From assembly GCF_000293885.2 (NCBI RefSeq), contig NZ_CP010945.1, positions 3,926,001 to 3,990,000 on the forward strand: a stretch of DNA of 64,000 nucleotides, read 5' to 3'. Both the position numbers and the translations under genes were made by a program. Under the pieces are notes generated by a model that had not been told where the DNA came from, searched no databases, and saw only the letters and a list, made by a program, of their open reading frames with translations. Within the stretch, counting starts at the first letter, position 1; every line of letters starts with the position of its first letter. Shown piece by piece: positions 51,603 through 60,835 of the stretch. The stretch is from Pseudomonas fluorescens NCIMB 11764 (GTDB lineage: Bacteria > Pseudomonadota > Gammaproteobacteria > Pseudomonadales > Pseudomonadaceae).

Positions 51603-54038
51603 TCAGAACTCCGGCGTGTATTTCACACTGAACATCACGTTGCGCGGATCACCGTAGTTATTGTTGCCATTGATCTGGTTGTACGCCGCCGCAAAGTAGG
51701 TCTTGTCAAACAGGTTGTTGGCGTTCATCGCCAGCTCGATTTCCGGCGTGAGCTGGTAACCGACACGGGCGTTCCACACGGTGTAACCCGGAACGTTGAC
51801 GGAGTGGTCGTAACCAATTGTGTGGGTTTGAGCAACGAAGCCCAGGCCAGTGCTGACACGGCTCCAGTCGCCACTCAACTGGTAGTTGCCCCAGACGCGC
51901 AGCATGTGTTTTGGCGTCCACCAGCTGAAGACCTTGCCTTCGTTGTCCGGGTCCTTGAGGTACTTGGTGGTGTTGTAGGTATAACCGGCAAACAGTTGCA
52001 GGCCGTCCAGCACTTCGCCGCTGATTTCAGCGTCGAGACCCTGGCTGCGTACTTTGCCGGAAGCCTTCGAGCAGTACCAACCGTCGCAGATTTGCCCGCC
52101 ATCGGTATCGAGCGTTGCACGGTTTTCCTGGTCGTAACGGAACAGGGCCAGGGACGTATTGACCCGTCCCTCCATCAACTCGCCCTTGAGACCCACTTCG
52201 TAGTTCGTACCGATAATCGGTTTAACGACCGAGCCGCCGGTATCGCGTTCGGTTTGCGGTGTGAACACGTCGGTGTAGCTGGCATAGACCGCCCATTCGC
52301 GGCTCAGGTCATAGACGATGCCAGCGAAAGGGGTCACTTCGCCGTTTTCGTTGCTGGTGCTTTCAGGATCGGCGGTGATGCTGGTCGCGTCCTGGCGCCA
52401 CGATTTGTAGCTGTAGTCGTACCAGCTGACCCGCGAGCCGAGCACCAGGGTCAGCGGATCGATCGGCTTGACCCGCCAGCTGCCGTACAGACCCTTTTGG
52501 CGGATGTCATATCTGCTCGGTGTCCCACGACCTCCGGGGCTATTGAGCAAACCGTCGTAGCTGATTTCCGGACGATCGTGATCAATGTCGAAGAGAGTGT
52601 CGGTACTGTTATTGAAGGTCCGAGCGAATTTGTCATCCGAGGTGTACTTGGAGAAGTTGCCGCCCACCATGATTTCCTGCTGCATGGACAAGGCTTCGAA
52701 CTTGCCGTTGAGGTTCATGTCCAGCGCGACTTTGGTGGAGTCCAAGTCAGTTACGAAGTCAGCGTATTGCACGCCGCTGCCATCGGCATTGATGCCATTG
52801 CCACTGGATTGCACCCGTTGGTTCTTCGCCTTGTTGGTTTCAGTCATGCGCACAGCGCCAACCTTGAAAGCCCAATCGTCATTGAAACGGTGCTCCAGGT
52901 CGGTGTAGAGCGTGGTGACATCGATGTCCGAATGGTTCCACTTCGCCCCGGTGTAAGTTTTGCGCGGCAGGTCGACGGGTTTGCCGTCGGCGTAGCGCGG
53001 GAAGCCGCGGACATTCGAGCGCGATTCACCGTCGGACTGGCTGACCGCAAAACCCAGGGTCGTGTCCTCGCTCAGATCGAAGTCCAGCGCGCCGTACAGT
53101 GAGGTGGTCTCATACCATTCGGAATCGACGAACGAGTGGCTGTTGTCCTGGTCGGCCACCAGGCGGCCGCGCACGGTGCCGGCCTGGTTCAGCGGCCCGC
53201 CGGCGTCCAGTTGCAGACCGTAGTGATCCCAGGAGCCGGCCTTGCCGGTGAGGGTGACGGTCGGTGCGTTCTGGCCGCGTTTGCGCACCAGGTTGACGGC
53301 GCCACCAGGGCTGCCGGTGCCTTGCAGCAAACCGGACGCGCCACGCAGCACTTCCATGCGATCGAAGAAGATCAGGTCCTGCGTGGCCCAGTTGCCCAGC
53401 GCGTAGGTGTTGCGCGGGATCGGCACGCCGTCGTATTGCCAGTCATCAATCTGGAAACCGCGCGAACTGAGGATCAAGCCTCTGCCGACACCCTGAGCAC
53501 CGACCAGGCCGGTGGTCTTGTTGGCCGCGTCCTTGAGATCGACGATATCCTGATCGTCCATTTGCTTGCGGGTCATCACCGTGACCGACTGCGGGATTTC
53601 CTTGAGGGTGTGGGTGCCCTTGCCGATGGTCACTGCTCGCGCGGCGTAAGAGCCTGAGCCTTCGGTGGTGGCGTCGGTGCTGCGTTCGACGATGTTGGTC
53701 ACGCCCAGTTGCAACGCTGCGCCGCTGTCGGCGGCGGGCTCGACGCTGAAGTTACCTTGTCCGGTCACTCGCAATTGCAGGCCGCTGCCCGCCAACGCCT
53801 TTTGCATCGCTTGTTCCACGGGCATTTGGCCGATCACCACCGGTGCCTGTTTGCCCCGCACCAGCGAAGGCTCCAATGAAACGATGTGGCCGCTCTGGCT
53901 GGCGATGGCATTCAGCGTGCTGGCGAGGGGGCCGGCCGGCAGGTTGAACGTCAGGTCTTGGGCCTGTGACAGGGCAGGGCTCGCCAGGGTTGCCAGGGCG
54001 ACAGCGGCGGAAAGGGCGTGGGGCCATGGGTTGAACAC
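51603..54038 (-). CDS. TonB-dependent siderophore receptor with STN signalling domain
   Basis: An 811-residue outer-membrane receptor. The order is signal peptide (about 1-27, ending SQA), secretin/TonB N-terminal (STN) signalling domain (about 30-100), plug (about 135-255, with IPQSVTVMTRKQMDDQ, LRGASGLLQGTGSPGGAVNLVRK) and a 22-strand barrel ending in MFSVKYTPEF. It is of the ferric-hydroxamate/pyoverdine-like FpvA/FoxA class. The STN domain contacts FecR. The GTG at 54038 is chosen because an AGGAG site precedes it and the signal peptide begins there; the longer frame to 54374 is not sensible. Confidence 0.92.
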   Translation of the reverse strand: MFNPWPHALSAAVALATLASPALSQAQDLTFNLPAGPLASTLNAIASQSGHIVSLEPSLVRGKQAPVVIGQMPVEQAMQKALAGSGLQLRVTGQGNFSVEPAADSGAALQLGVTNIVERSTDATTEGSGSYAARAVTIGKGTHTLKEIPQSVTVMTRKQMDDQDIVDLKDAANKTTGLVGAQGVGRGLILSSRGFQIDDWQYDGVPIPRNTYALGNWATQDLIFFDRMEVLRGASGLLQGTGSPGGAVNLVRKRGQNAPTVTLTGKAGSWDHYGLQLDAGGPLNQAGTVRGRLVADQDNSHSFVDSEWYETTSLYGALDFDLSEDTTLGFAVSQSDGESRSNVRGFPRYADGKPVDLPRKTYTGAKWNHSDIDVTTLYTDLEHRFNDDWAFKVGAVRMTETNKAKNQRVQSSGNGINADGSGVQYADFVTDLDSTKVALDMNLNGKFEALSMQQEIMVGGNFSKYTSDDKFARTFNNSTDTLFDIDHDRPEISYDGLLNSPGGRGTPSRYDIRQKGLYGSWRVKPIDPLTLVLGSRVSWYDYSYKSWRQDATSITADPESTSNENGEVTPFAGIVYDLSREWAVYASYTDVFTPQTERDTGGSVVKPIIGTNYEVGLKGELMEGRVNTSLALFRYDQENRATLDTDGGQICDGWYCSKASGKVRSQGLDAEISGEVLDGLQLFAGYTYNTTKYLKDPDNEGKVFSWWTPKHMLRVWGNYQLSGDWSRVSTGLGFVAQTHTIGYDHSVNVPGYTVWNARVGYQLTPEIELAMNANNLFDKTYFAAAYNQINGNNNYGDPRNVMFSVKYTPEF

Positions 54039-54142
54039 AGCGTTCTCCTGAAAATGTGAAAGTGTCAGGAGATAGGTGGGACGAGAAATGAAAACCGGAC
54101 ACGAATGAGAGCGATTTGCAAAAAAAAAGTAGTTCAGCCAGG

Positions 54143-55111
54143 TTATTTCGGACGAATCAGCGTCAGCCACGGGCTGTAGCGATCCACGCGAATCGGCAGT
54201 GTTTCTGCCAGCGCCGTGAACACCCGATCGGGATCGTTCAACGGGAATACGCCCTGGACGCGCAAACCGCGAACCTCGGGCGCCACTCGGACGAAACCCC
54301 TGCTGTAAGGACGTAGCGCGTCGACCACTTGCTCCAGAGGTTCGTCCAGCACATTCAATCGGCCGCTGAGCCAATCGGCGCGATGACGCTGATCGCCAGC
54401 CACCGGGGCAATTTTCCCTTCATACAACAAGGCCGATTGGCCTTCCTGCAGGTCAAGCGTCGCACCGTCGAACAGACGGGCTTCGACCGAATGTTGCAGC
54501 ACCACGACGCGAGTCGCGTCTTGTTCCTGAGCCACCAGGAATCGGGTGCCCAGTGCACGTATTTCACCCTGGGCAGTGCGCACGCGCAGCGGACGCGTGG
54601 GGTCGGCTGCGACCTGAATCACCAGTTCGCCGTGGCGCAGAATCACCAGCCTTTGCTGGTCATCGAAGCGCAGATCCACCGCACTGTCGGCATTCAGGCT
54701 CAGGCGGCTGCCGTCGGTCAGCGTGAAGTCCTGGCGCTGGCCGCGGACGGTGTGCAGGTCCGCCAGCAGCGAGTCACCCAGCGGGCTGCGAACACCCAGC
54801 CATGCGCCGCCGCCCAGCAGGCCCAGGCCGACGATCACGCGCAGCGCATCGCGGCGTGAACCGTGGGGTTGCAGCAGCAGTTGCCGCGCTTCGTCGGCCT
54901 GACCGGGCAGGCGCCGATCCAGCGCACGAATGGTGTTGAAGGAAGCCCCGAGGCGTTCTTGCAATGTCGCCCAGGCCCGGGCGTGGGCGGGATCCATCGC
55001 CAGCCATGCGTTGAACCGTTCTTGCAGTGCGGCATCGGGCTTGCCGGCACGAAGGCTCACCATCCAGTCGATGGCCTGCTCGCTGACCGGATCGAGACGC
55101 GGCGTGCTCAT
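54143..55111 (-). CDS. FecR-family anti-sigma/sigma regulator
   Basis: A 322-residue regulator of the FecR/PupR type: a cytosolic N-terminal domain with ERFNAWLAMDPAHARAWATLQ, one membrane helix near 95-115 (VIVGLGLLGGGAWLGV), a periplasmic FecR domain (HTVRGQRQDFTLTDGSRLSLNADSAVDL) and a C-terminal domain resembling STN that meets the receptor. It relays receptor occupancy to the sigma factor. Its start overlaps the sigma gene stop (ATGA). Confidence 0.91.
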   Translation of the reverse strand: MSTPRLDPVSEQAIDWMVSLRAGKPDAALQERFNAWLAMDPAHARAWATLQERLGASFNTIRALDRRLPGQADEARQLLLQPHGSRRDALRVIVGLGLLGGGAWLGVRSPLGDSLLADLHTVRGQRQDFTLTDGSRLSLNADSAVDLRFDDQQRLVILRHGELVIQVAADPTRPLRVRTAQGEIRALGTRFLVAQEQDATRVVVLQHSVEARLFDGATLDLQEGQSALLYEGKIAPVAGDQRHRADWLSGRLNVLDEPLEQVVDALRPYSRGFVRVAPEVRGLRVQGVFPLNDPDRVFTALAETLPIRVDRYSPWLTLIRPK

Positions 55112-55614
55112 GGCGCCAACTCGCTCAGGTAGCACTGACTCAATGCCTGTTTCATGTAACGGCTGACCGTGCGCTCCGACAGCTCCAGTTTTTGCGCAAT
55201 CGCCACGTAGCTCAAACCGTCCAGCTGGCTGTAGAGGAACGTAGCTTTGACGACTATTGGCAAGCCGTCGAGCGCCCGGTCGATGGCAACCAGGGCTTCG
55301 ATCAACTGCAACTGTTCTTCAGGGGAAGGGGCGAACGCTTCGGGCAGCGTGGACAGGCGTTCGAGGTAGGCCAGTTCCAGCTTGCGCCGGCGATGACGAT
55401 CAAAGATCAGGCGTCGGGCAATGGTCGAGAGGTAAGCGCGAGGTTGTTCGATGCTGTCCGGGTCTACCCGGGCAGTCAGCATCTGGCAAAACGTATCGGC
55501 GGCGGTGTCCTCAGCGTCCGCGTGATTGCGCAGTCGCCGCTGGATATGCTGCAGCAGCCAGCGATGATGGTCGCTGAAAAAGAAGCCCAGCTTGCTGGTC
55601 GGAGGAGGTTGCAC
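55108..55614 (-). CDS. ECF sigma factor, FecI-like
   Basis: A 168-residue sigma-70 factor with region 2 (LQHIQRRLRNHADAEDTAADTFCQML) and region 4 (ALDGLPIVVKATFLYSQLDGLSYVAIAQKLELSERTVSRYMKQAL). This is the iron-starvation FecI group. The start is GTG at 55614; an in-frame stop limits extension. With the FecR-like and receptor genes downstream it forms a cell-surface signalling unit that turns on receptor synthesis. Confidence 0.91.
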   Translation of the reverse strand: MQPPPTSKLGFFFSDHHRWLLQHIQRRLRNHADAEDTAADTFCQMLTARVDPDSIEQPRAYLSTIARRLIFDRHRRRKLELAYLERLSTLPEAFAPSPEEQLQLIEALVAIDRALDGLPIVVKATFLYSQLDGLSYVAIAQKLELSERTVSRYMKQALSQCYLSELAP

Positions 55615-55635
55615 CGGTTGGTTTTCCAGATGTTA

Positions 55636-55654
55636 GTGTGAATCGTTCTCAATA
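55636..55654. promoter_or_regulatory. Fur-box-like sequence upstream of the FecI-like gene
   Basis: On the reverse strand TATTGAGAACGATTCAC resembles the GATAATGATAATCATTATC Fur box, with about two thirds of the core positions matching by eye. It lies just upstream of the sigma factor start, where Fur control of such genes is usual. Confidence 0.5.
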
Positions 55655-55718
55655 CTACCTTTGAGATGATGGCCACTGCAATCTCTGACTTCGCCAACGG
55701 AGCGGGCACTTCTTTGGT

Positions 55719-56660
55719 TCAACGATCCGCCAGTTCTTCCAGCAGGTCTGCTGAAGGAACGAAGAACAGGCCTCCGGTGACCGCCGTGCTGAAATCGAGC
55801 AAACGGTCGTAATTGCCCGCCGGTCTGCCAACAAACATGTTCTCGAGCATCAGCTCAAGCGGGGCTGGCGAGCGCGCATAGCCGATGAAATACGTGCCGA
55901 ATTCACCGGCGCCGGGGCGCCCAAAGGGCATGTTGTCGCGCAGGATTTTCACTTCCTGCCCGTCCTGGGTAATCGTCGTCAGGGCGCTGTGCGAGGAGGT
56001 CGGCTTGACTGAATCATCGAGTTCGATATCGGACAATTTGGTGCGCCCGATAACCCGTTCCTGAGCCTCGACGGACAACGCGTTCCAGGCCGTCATGTTG
56101 TGCAGGTACTTTTGCACCAGCACATAACTGCCTGCGGTGAACGACGGATCTTCGTTGCCCACGAGCGTGAAGTCGACCGCCTTGCGACCGACCGGGTTTT
56201 CGGTGCCATCCACGAAACCGATGATGCTGCGCATATCGAAATAGCGGAAACCCTGGACTTCATCGACGACCGAAACCGCCTCTCCAAGCGATGACAGTAA
56301 CTGCGTCGCCAGTTCGAAGCAGAGGTCCATCTGGTCGGCACGGATGTGCAGCAAAATGTCGCCCGGCGTTGCCACGGCGCGGCGTCCCTCTACGCCAAAT
56401 TCGCGAAAGGCGTGCAGTGAGGCCGGGCGCGGATTGCCGAACAAAGCGTCCCACGCCGTGGACCCAAAACCGCAGACACACGACAGGTTGCCGGAGGGGA
56501 CGCGTTTGCCAACCGATCGTGTCAGGGACGCGACATCGGCGCACCAGGCCCGGACTTTCCCGGCAGCGTCACTGCCAGGCGCCAGGGTTGCCACGATAAA
56601 AATCGCGCTGCTGGTAATGGGGTTGCAGATGGCTTGGGGCTCAGGCGTTTGGTTATCCAT
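55719..56660 (-). CDS. Dyp-type haem peroxidase (YfeX-like)
   Basis: A protein of about 313 residues with the Dyp-type motif IGFVDGTENPVGRKAVDF and a distal-site arginine and proximal histidine region (TSSHSALTTITQDGQEVKILRDNMPFG). It is the class without a Tat signal, so cytoplasmic. Such enzymes use peroxide to oxidise dyes or porphyrinogens. Starts at 56660 and 56666 are close alternatives; a longer frame to 56741 seems unlikely. It lies 104 bases upstream of the FecI-like gene on the same strand. Confidence 0.9.
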   Translation of the reverse strand: MDNQTPEPQAICNPITSSAIFIVATLAPGSDAAGKVRAWCADVASLTRSVGKRVPSGNLSCVCGFGSTAWDALFGNPRPASLHAFREFGVEGRRAVATPGDILLHIRADQMDLCFELATQLLSSLGEAVSVVDEVQGFRYFDMRSIIGFVDGTENPVGRKAVDFTLVGNEDPSFTAGSYVLVQKYLHNMTAWNALSVEAQERVIGRTKLSDIELDDSVKPTSSHSALTTITQDGQEVKILRDNMPFGRPGAGEFGTYFIGYARSPAPLELMLENMFVGRPAGNYDRLLDFSTAVTGGLFFVPSADLLEELADR

Positions 56661-56799
56661 TGGCATCCACGCTGTCCGGGTGAGTTGCCACACTCTAGCG
56701 TTCTCGCGAGTGGAGTGAAATACATGCGTTCGGCCTGTCACCGGGCGCTTTTAATGTATCGTCTGCTCCAAAGGATTTAGGCCCACGTACGGAGACAGC

Positions 56800-57375
56800 A
56801 TGACCCTGACCGCCGAAACACTGATCGAAATCGCGATGACCAACCCGGCCAACGCCGAGATTGCCAGGCGCTTGCCTGCGCTCGGGCTGAGCCAGTGCAT
56901 GCTGACGGCGGGTTGCCTGTTTCAAGCGGTATGGAATCATCAGTCCGGCCGGCCTGCCGCGTGGGGCATTAAGGATTACGACGTTTTTTACTTTGATGAA
57001 GACGAATCGTGGGACGCCGAAAACGAAGTCATCCTGGCGGCGCGAGCGCATTTTCACGACCTCGACGCGACGATCGAAATCAAGAATCAGGCACGGGTTC
57101 ATCGTTGGTACACACAGCGATTTGGCGTGGAGTATCCGCAATTGCGCTCAGCGAAGGATGGCATCGATCGGTATCTGATTGCAGGGACGTGTATCGGTCT
57201 CGATGTGGTGAGCGGCGAGGTGTATGCGCCTTACGGTTTGAGCGATGTCGAGGCAGGACTGCTACGGATCAATCCGGTCATGCATGAAACTGACTTGTTT
57301 ACTCACAAGGCTGAAAGTTATCGGGCTCGATGGCCTTGGCTGACGATTGTCAGCGCTGACGCTGTCCCTGATTGA
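56800..57375 (+). CDS. Nucleotidyltransferase-fold family protein (DUF925-like)
   Basis: A 191-residue protein with CMLTAGCLFQAVWNHQSGRPA, GIKDYDVFYFDEDES and EIKNQARVHRWYTQRFG followed by IAGTCIGLD and VYAPYGLSDVEAGLLRINP. The G-I-K-D-Y-D-V-F-Y-F-D segment carries the two carboxylates of the nucleotidyltransferase active site. The family is widespread but has no proven reaction. The ATG at 56800 follows a GGAGA site. Confidence 0.85.
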   Translation: MTLTAETLIEIAMTNPANAEIARRLPALGLSQCMLTAGCLFQAVWNHQSGRPAAWGIKDYDVFYFDEDESWDAENEVILAARAHFHDLDATIEIKNQARVHRWYTQRFGVEYPQLRSAKDGIDRYLIAGTCIGLDVVSGEVYAPYGLSDVEAGLLRINPVMHETDLFTHKAESYRARWPWLTIVSADAVPD

Positions 57376-57382
57376 AATAAAA

Positions 57383-57410
57383 GGGGACAGGGCTCGAATA
57401 CCCCATCCCC
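57383..57410 (-). terminator. Intrinsic terminator of the NTF2-like gene
   Basis: GGGGACAGGG and CCCCATCCCC pair in 8 of 10 positions. On the reverse strand the stem is followed by TTTTATTT. It sits between two convergent genes and suits the reverse-strand gene. Confidence 0.65.
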
Positions 57411-57425
57411 GTCATCACATAACAA

Positions 57426-57857
57426 TCAGAACTTGAACGCCTGGCGTCCAACCAGCAGCCAGCGGCCTTTCTGTTTCTGCCAGATCTGGAAGTTTTCGAT
57501 CTCGGTTGGAATCACTTCAGTGCCTTTCAATGCCTGTGCCGAGAAATGGTTGCGAACCAGGGCGACGTCACCGGACAGGGTGATGGTCTGGTTTTGCATC
57601 TCCAGGGTTTTGAAGGCGCTTCGCCCGGTTTCGATGTCGGCGATGTATTCCTGTTTGTTCTGGATCTTCCCGCTGGAATGCCCGTAGGTCAGGTTCTCGG
57701 CGGTCAGTGCGTTCAGTTCGGGAATGTTCTTTTTCAGCATGGCTTGGGTCAGGTGGTCGACGGCCTGCGCCACGTCTTTCTCAGCGGAGGACGGAGTCGC
57801 TGCGACGTAGCCACTGAACAGGCACAGAAAACCAATCAGCAATTTCATTTTTTTCAT
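57426..57857 (-). CDS. Exported NTF2/SnoaL-like (DUF4440-type) protein
   Basis: A 143-residue precursor with a signal peptide (MKKMKLLIGFLCLFSGYVAA) and an NTF2 fold: VDHLTQAMLKKNIPELNALTAENLTYGHSSGKIQNKQEYIADI in order, LSGDVALVRNHFSAQAL and FQIWQKQKGRWLLVGRQAFKF. Such proteins are often called nuclear transport factor 2 family; their substrates are unknown. The ATG at 57857 begins the signal peptide. Confidence 0.82.
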   Translation of the reverse strand: MKKMKLLIGFLCLFSGYVAATPSSAEKDVAQAVDHLTQAMLKKNIPELNALTAENLTYGHSSGKIQNKQEYIADIETGRSAFKTLEMQNQTITLSGDVALVRNHFSAQALKGTEVIPTEIENFQIWQKQKGRWLLVGRQAFKF

Positions 57858-57940
57858 GGGTGTTTCCTTGTTGTTGTGGGTGAACGAGTGATGGACTTTA
57901 AACGGCATTCATCAGTCGTCGTACAACCTAGCATGCACTA

Positions 57941-58774
57941 ATGAAAAAACGAACTTGCGGACCGGGGTTTTCTCGAAGTTATGGAGATGTTCATGCGCGA
58001 AGCCGCCGGGGTGCTCTGTTGAACGAGCTGAATCAGACCTATATTGGTTGCGCCGGGTGGAGCCTGCCTCGTGACTGCTGGCCATCGTTTGCTGTCGATG
58101 GCACGCACTTGCAGCGGTATGCGTCGCAACTGACGGCCGTTGAAATCAACAGCTCGTTTTATCGCCCGCATCGGCCGCAGACCTATCTACGCTGGGCGCA
58201 GTCGGTCCCGGCCGCCTTTCGCTTTTCGGTGAAGATGCCCAAGCTCATCACCCATGTGCACCGCCTGCAGGGCTGTGAGCTGTTGCTGGACGAATTTCTG
58301 GCCCAGTGCACCGCGCTGGGTGAGTCTTTAGGTTGCATTCTGGTGCAGTTACCGCCATCGCAGGCTTACGAGGAGGGCGTTGCTTCGGCGTTTTTCGCGG
58401 CGTTGCGCCTGCGTTATGCCGGGCCGGTGGTGATTGAACCCCGGCATGAAAGCTGGCGGGACGCGGAAGAATTGTTGAACGAGCAGAAAGTCGGCCGGGT
58501 GGCTGCCGACCCATCGCCCCTTGCCGGTGGCGAGAGGCCGGGTGGCTGGCCGGGCATTCAATACTGGCGCTGGCACGGTTCGCCGCGCATCTATCACAGT
58601 AATTACGACCCGAGCCGACTGGAGGCGCTGGCGCAGCAGGTGCGGAATGCGGAGCAGGCGGGCGCCGTCAGCTGGTGCATCTTTGATAACACCGCCAGTG
58701 GTTTTGCGCTGGGCAATGCGTTGACCCTGCAAGCGCTTCTGGGCTGCAAGGCTCAAGCGGTATCCACCCTGTGA
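57941..58774 (+). CDS. DUF72 (YecE-like) TIM-barrel protein
   Basis: A protein of about 250-277 residues with the DUF72 signature YIGCAGWSLPRDCWPSF, QLTAVEINSSFYRPHRPQTY, FSVKMPKLITHVHRLQ and IQYWRWHGSPRIYHSNYDP. The real start may be a TTG at 58019, as the first 26 residues from ATG 57941 are unlike the family. The domain has a TIM-barrel fold; the role is unknown. Confidence 0.82.
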   Translation: MKKRTCGPGFSRSYGDVHARSRRGALLNELNQTYIGCAGWSLPRDCWPSFAVDGTHLQRYASQLTAVEINSSFYRPHRPQTYLRWAQSVPAAFRFSVKMPKLITHVHRLQGCELLLDEFLAQCTALGESLGCILVQLPPSQAYEEGVASAFFAALRLRYAGPVVIEPRHESWRDAEELLNEQKVGRVAADPSPLAGGERPGGWPGIQYWRWHGSPRIYHSNYDPSRLEALAQQVRNAEQAGAVSWCIFDNTASGFALGNALTLQALLGCKAQAVSTL

Positions 58775-59060
58775 GTCACTCAAATCATGCAGGCAAACCC
58801 ACATCCCCCGATACGAACTGGCGCTGCTGATCCTGCTGCTGTTGATCGTCGTGGCGTTCGGCCTCTCTCCCCGCAGTCGAGTTGTTACGGGTTACTGCTG
58901 GTTTCCCTTCGCGGCAAAACGCAAAAGGCGCCGATGACGACCGCATGTCGTAAAAGCGCGAGCGCATCGAAATAGCCTTCAATTCCCCTCTGCCGCAGTC
59001 GATAGCCTGTTCAGAAGCCATTTGCGAATGGCTGTAGCCAACTGACAGGGGACTCACAGA

Positions 59061-60674
59061 GTGTCGATAAAACTACGTTTGATCCTGCTGATAGGCACCG
59101 GTCTGCTCACGGCTTTGATCATGAGCCTGGTCAGTTACCTGGGAAACTCGCAAATGGCGACCGCGGTGAACGACAACGAGGTCAGCATGGCCGCGCTGCG
59201 CAATCACCTCGAAGCGGACATGATGCACGACGCGTTACGCGCCGACGTGCTGTCGGCGATGCTGCTCGGCCTGGGCAAAAGCACCAGCACCCCTGCCGAA
59301 GTGCGCAGTTCCATCGAGGAGCACGCGTCGCACTTTCGTGAAGTGCTGGGTGAAAACCTCAAACTGCCGGTCAACGACACCATCAAGGCCGGCTTGAACA
59401 AGATCAAACCCAGCCTTGATACCTACATCAGCGCCGCCGAGCGCATTGTCGGGCTGGCCCTGCAAAATCCGGATGCGGCACAAAAAGAGCTGGGCAACTT
59501 CAACACCGCCTTCAGCCAGCTGGAAGACCAGATGGCGGCCCTCAGCGAGCTGATCGAAACCAACACCCAGCAAACCAGCGCAGGCACTCAGCAGGCCATC
59601 AGTGACGCCAACCTCACGCTCGGTATTGTGCTTGTCGCCAGTCTGTTGCTGTTGCTCGTCCAGGGACGCTGGGTGATTTTGAGCATCATGGGGCCGTTGC
59701 AAACCGCCAGCCGCATTGCCGAGAGCATCGCCCACGGCAACCTGAGCGAACCGATTGCCGAGCCCACCCGCAAGGACGAAGCCAGCGCACTGATCCGCAG
59801 CCTGGCGACCATGCAGCGCGATTTGCGCGGCATGATCGAAGTGGTGCGCAGCAACGCCCATGGCGTCAGTGGTATGAGCGCGCAGTTGAGCAATGGTTGC
59901 CACGAAGTCGCCGACAGCAGCCAGCAGCAAAGCGCCGCCGCCACTACCATGGCCGCCGCCGCGAGTGAAATGACTGCGAGCATCGAAGACATCACTCGCC
60001 ACGCCGAGCGTGCGCTGAACATGGCCAACCAGGCCGAGGCACTGGCCAAGAATGGCGGTCGGGTGATCCATCAGGTGGTTAACGACATGGACGGGATTGC
60101 GCGATCAGCCCAGCAGTCCGCTCAGGTCATCCGCACGCTGGACAAGGAATCCGAGGGCATTTTCAGCATCATTCAGGTGATCAAGGGCATCGCCGATCAA
60201 ACCAACCTGCTGGCGTTGAATGCCGCCATCGAGGCCGCGCGGGCCGGGGAGCAGGGGCGCGGGTTTGCCGTGGTGGCCGACGAAGTCCGCAGCCTGGCGG
60301 GGCGCACCAGCGCTTCCACCCAGGAAATCGCCACGATGGTTGCGCGCATCCAGCAAAGCACCCGCGAGGCGGTCACCAGCATGGAGGCGGGCGTGGCCCA
60401 GGTCGACAAAGGCATGGCCGTGACTGCCGACGTCGAACGGGCCATCCGCGAAATCCTCGAAGCCACGCTGAACACCACGCAACTGGTGAACGACATCTCC
60501 CGCACGATCGGCGAGCAGAGCCTGGCCAGCAATGAAATCGCGCATCAGGTGGAGGTAATTGCGGGCATGTCGGAAGGCAACAGCAAGGTCATTGGCCAGA
60601 CGGCTTCGACCACGGATGATTTGTCGGCGCTGGCGGGTAAGCTTTCGCAGTCGGTGGATCGGTTTCGGTTGTGA
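59061..60674 (+). CDS. Methyl-accepting chemotaxis protein with helical-bundle sensor
   Basis: A 537-residue chemoreceptor. Helices at about 7-30 and 187-207 frame a periplasmic all-helical sensor of about 155 residues. HAMP follows ([22 protein letters not shown]), then the signalling domain with the conserved tip [23 protein letters not shown] in order. A GTG start at 59061 is used, with an AGGGGA ribosome-like stretch upstream. The ligand is unknown. It does not share operon context with its neighbours. Confidence 0.9.
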   Translation: MSIKLRLILLIGTGLLTALIMSLVSYLGNSQMATAVNDNEVSMAALRNHLEADMMHDALRADVLSAMLLGLGKSTSTPAEVRSSIEEHASHFREVLGENLKLPVNDTIKAGLNKIKPSLDTYISAAERIVGLALQNPDAAQKELGNFNTAFSQLEDQMAALSELIETNTQQTSAGTQQAISDANLTLGIVLVASLLLLLVQGRWVILSIMGPLQTASRIAESIAHGNLSEPIAEPTRKDEASALIRSLATMQRDLRGMIEVVRSNAHGVSGMSAQLSNGCHEVADSSQQQSAAATTMAAAASEMTASIEDITRHAERALNMANQAEALAKNGGRVIHQVVNDMDGIARSAQQSAQVIRTLDKESEGIFSIIQVIKGIADQTNLLALNAAIEAARAGEQGRGFAVVADEVRSLAGRTSASTQEIATMVARIQQSTREAVTSMEAGVAQVDKGMAVTADVERAIREILEATLNTTQLVNDISRTIGEQSLASNEIAHQVEVIAGMSEGNSKVIGQTASTTDDLSALAGKLSQSVDRFRL

Positions 60675-60706
60675 AGCCCATTCAACATTGATCTCGCCTG
60701 ACCGGG

Positions 60707-60809
60707 CGCCATCGCGAGCAGGCTCGCTCGCACATTTTTATCGTTGTAGTACACGGTATTGATGTGCACAGGAGATCCAATGTGGGAGCGAGCCTGCTCG
60801 CGATGGCGT
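60707..60809. repeat. REP/BIME inverted pair
   Basis: GCCATCGCGAGCAGGCTCGC at about 60708-60727 (running to 60734) faces TGTGGGAGCGAGCCTGCTCG at 60781-60800 (running to 60808). This is the classic CATCGCGAGCAGGCTCGCTC palindrome of fluorescent pseudomonads. It lies between the chemoreceptor and ilvD genes, which converge. Confidence 0.88.
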
Positions 60810-60835
60810 CAGATCAGTCAAAGCTGAACTACGGC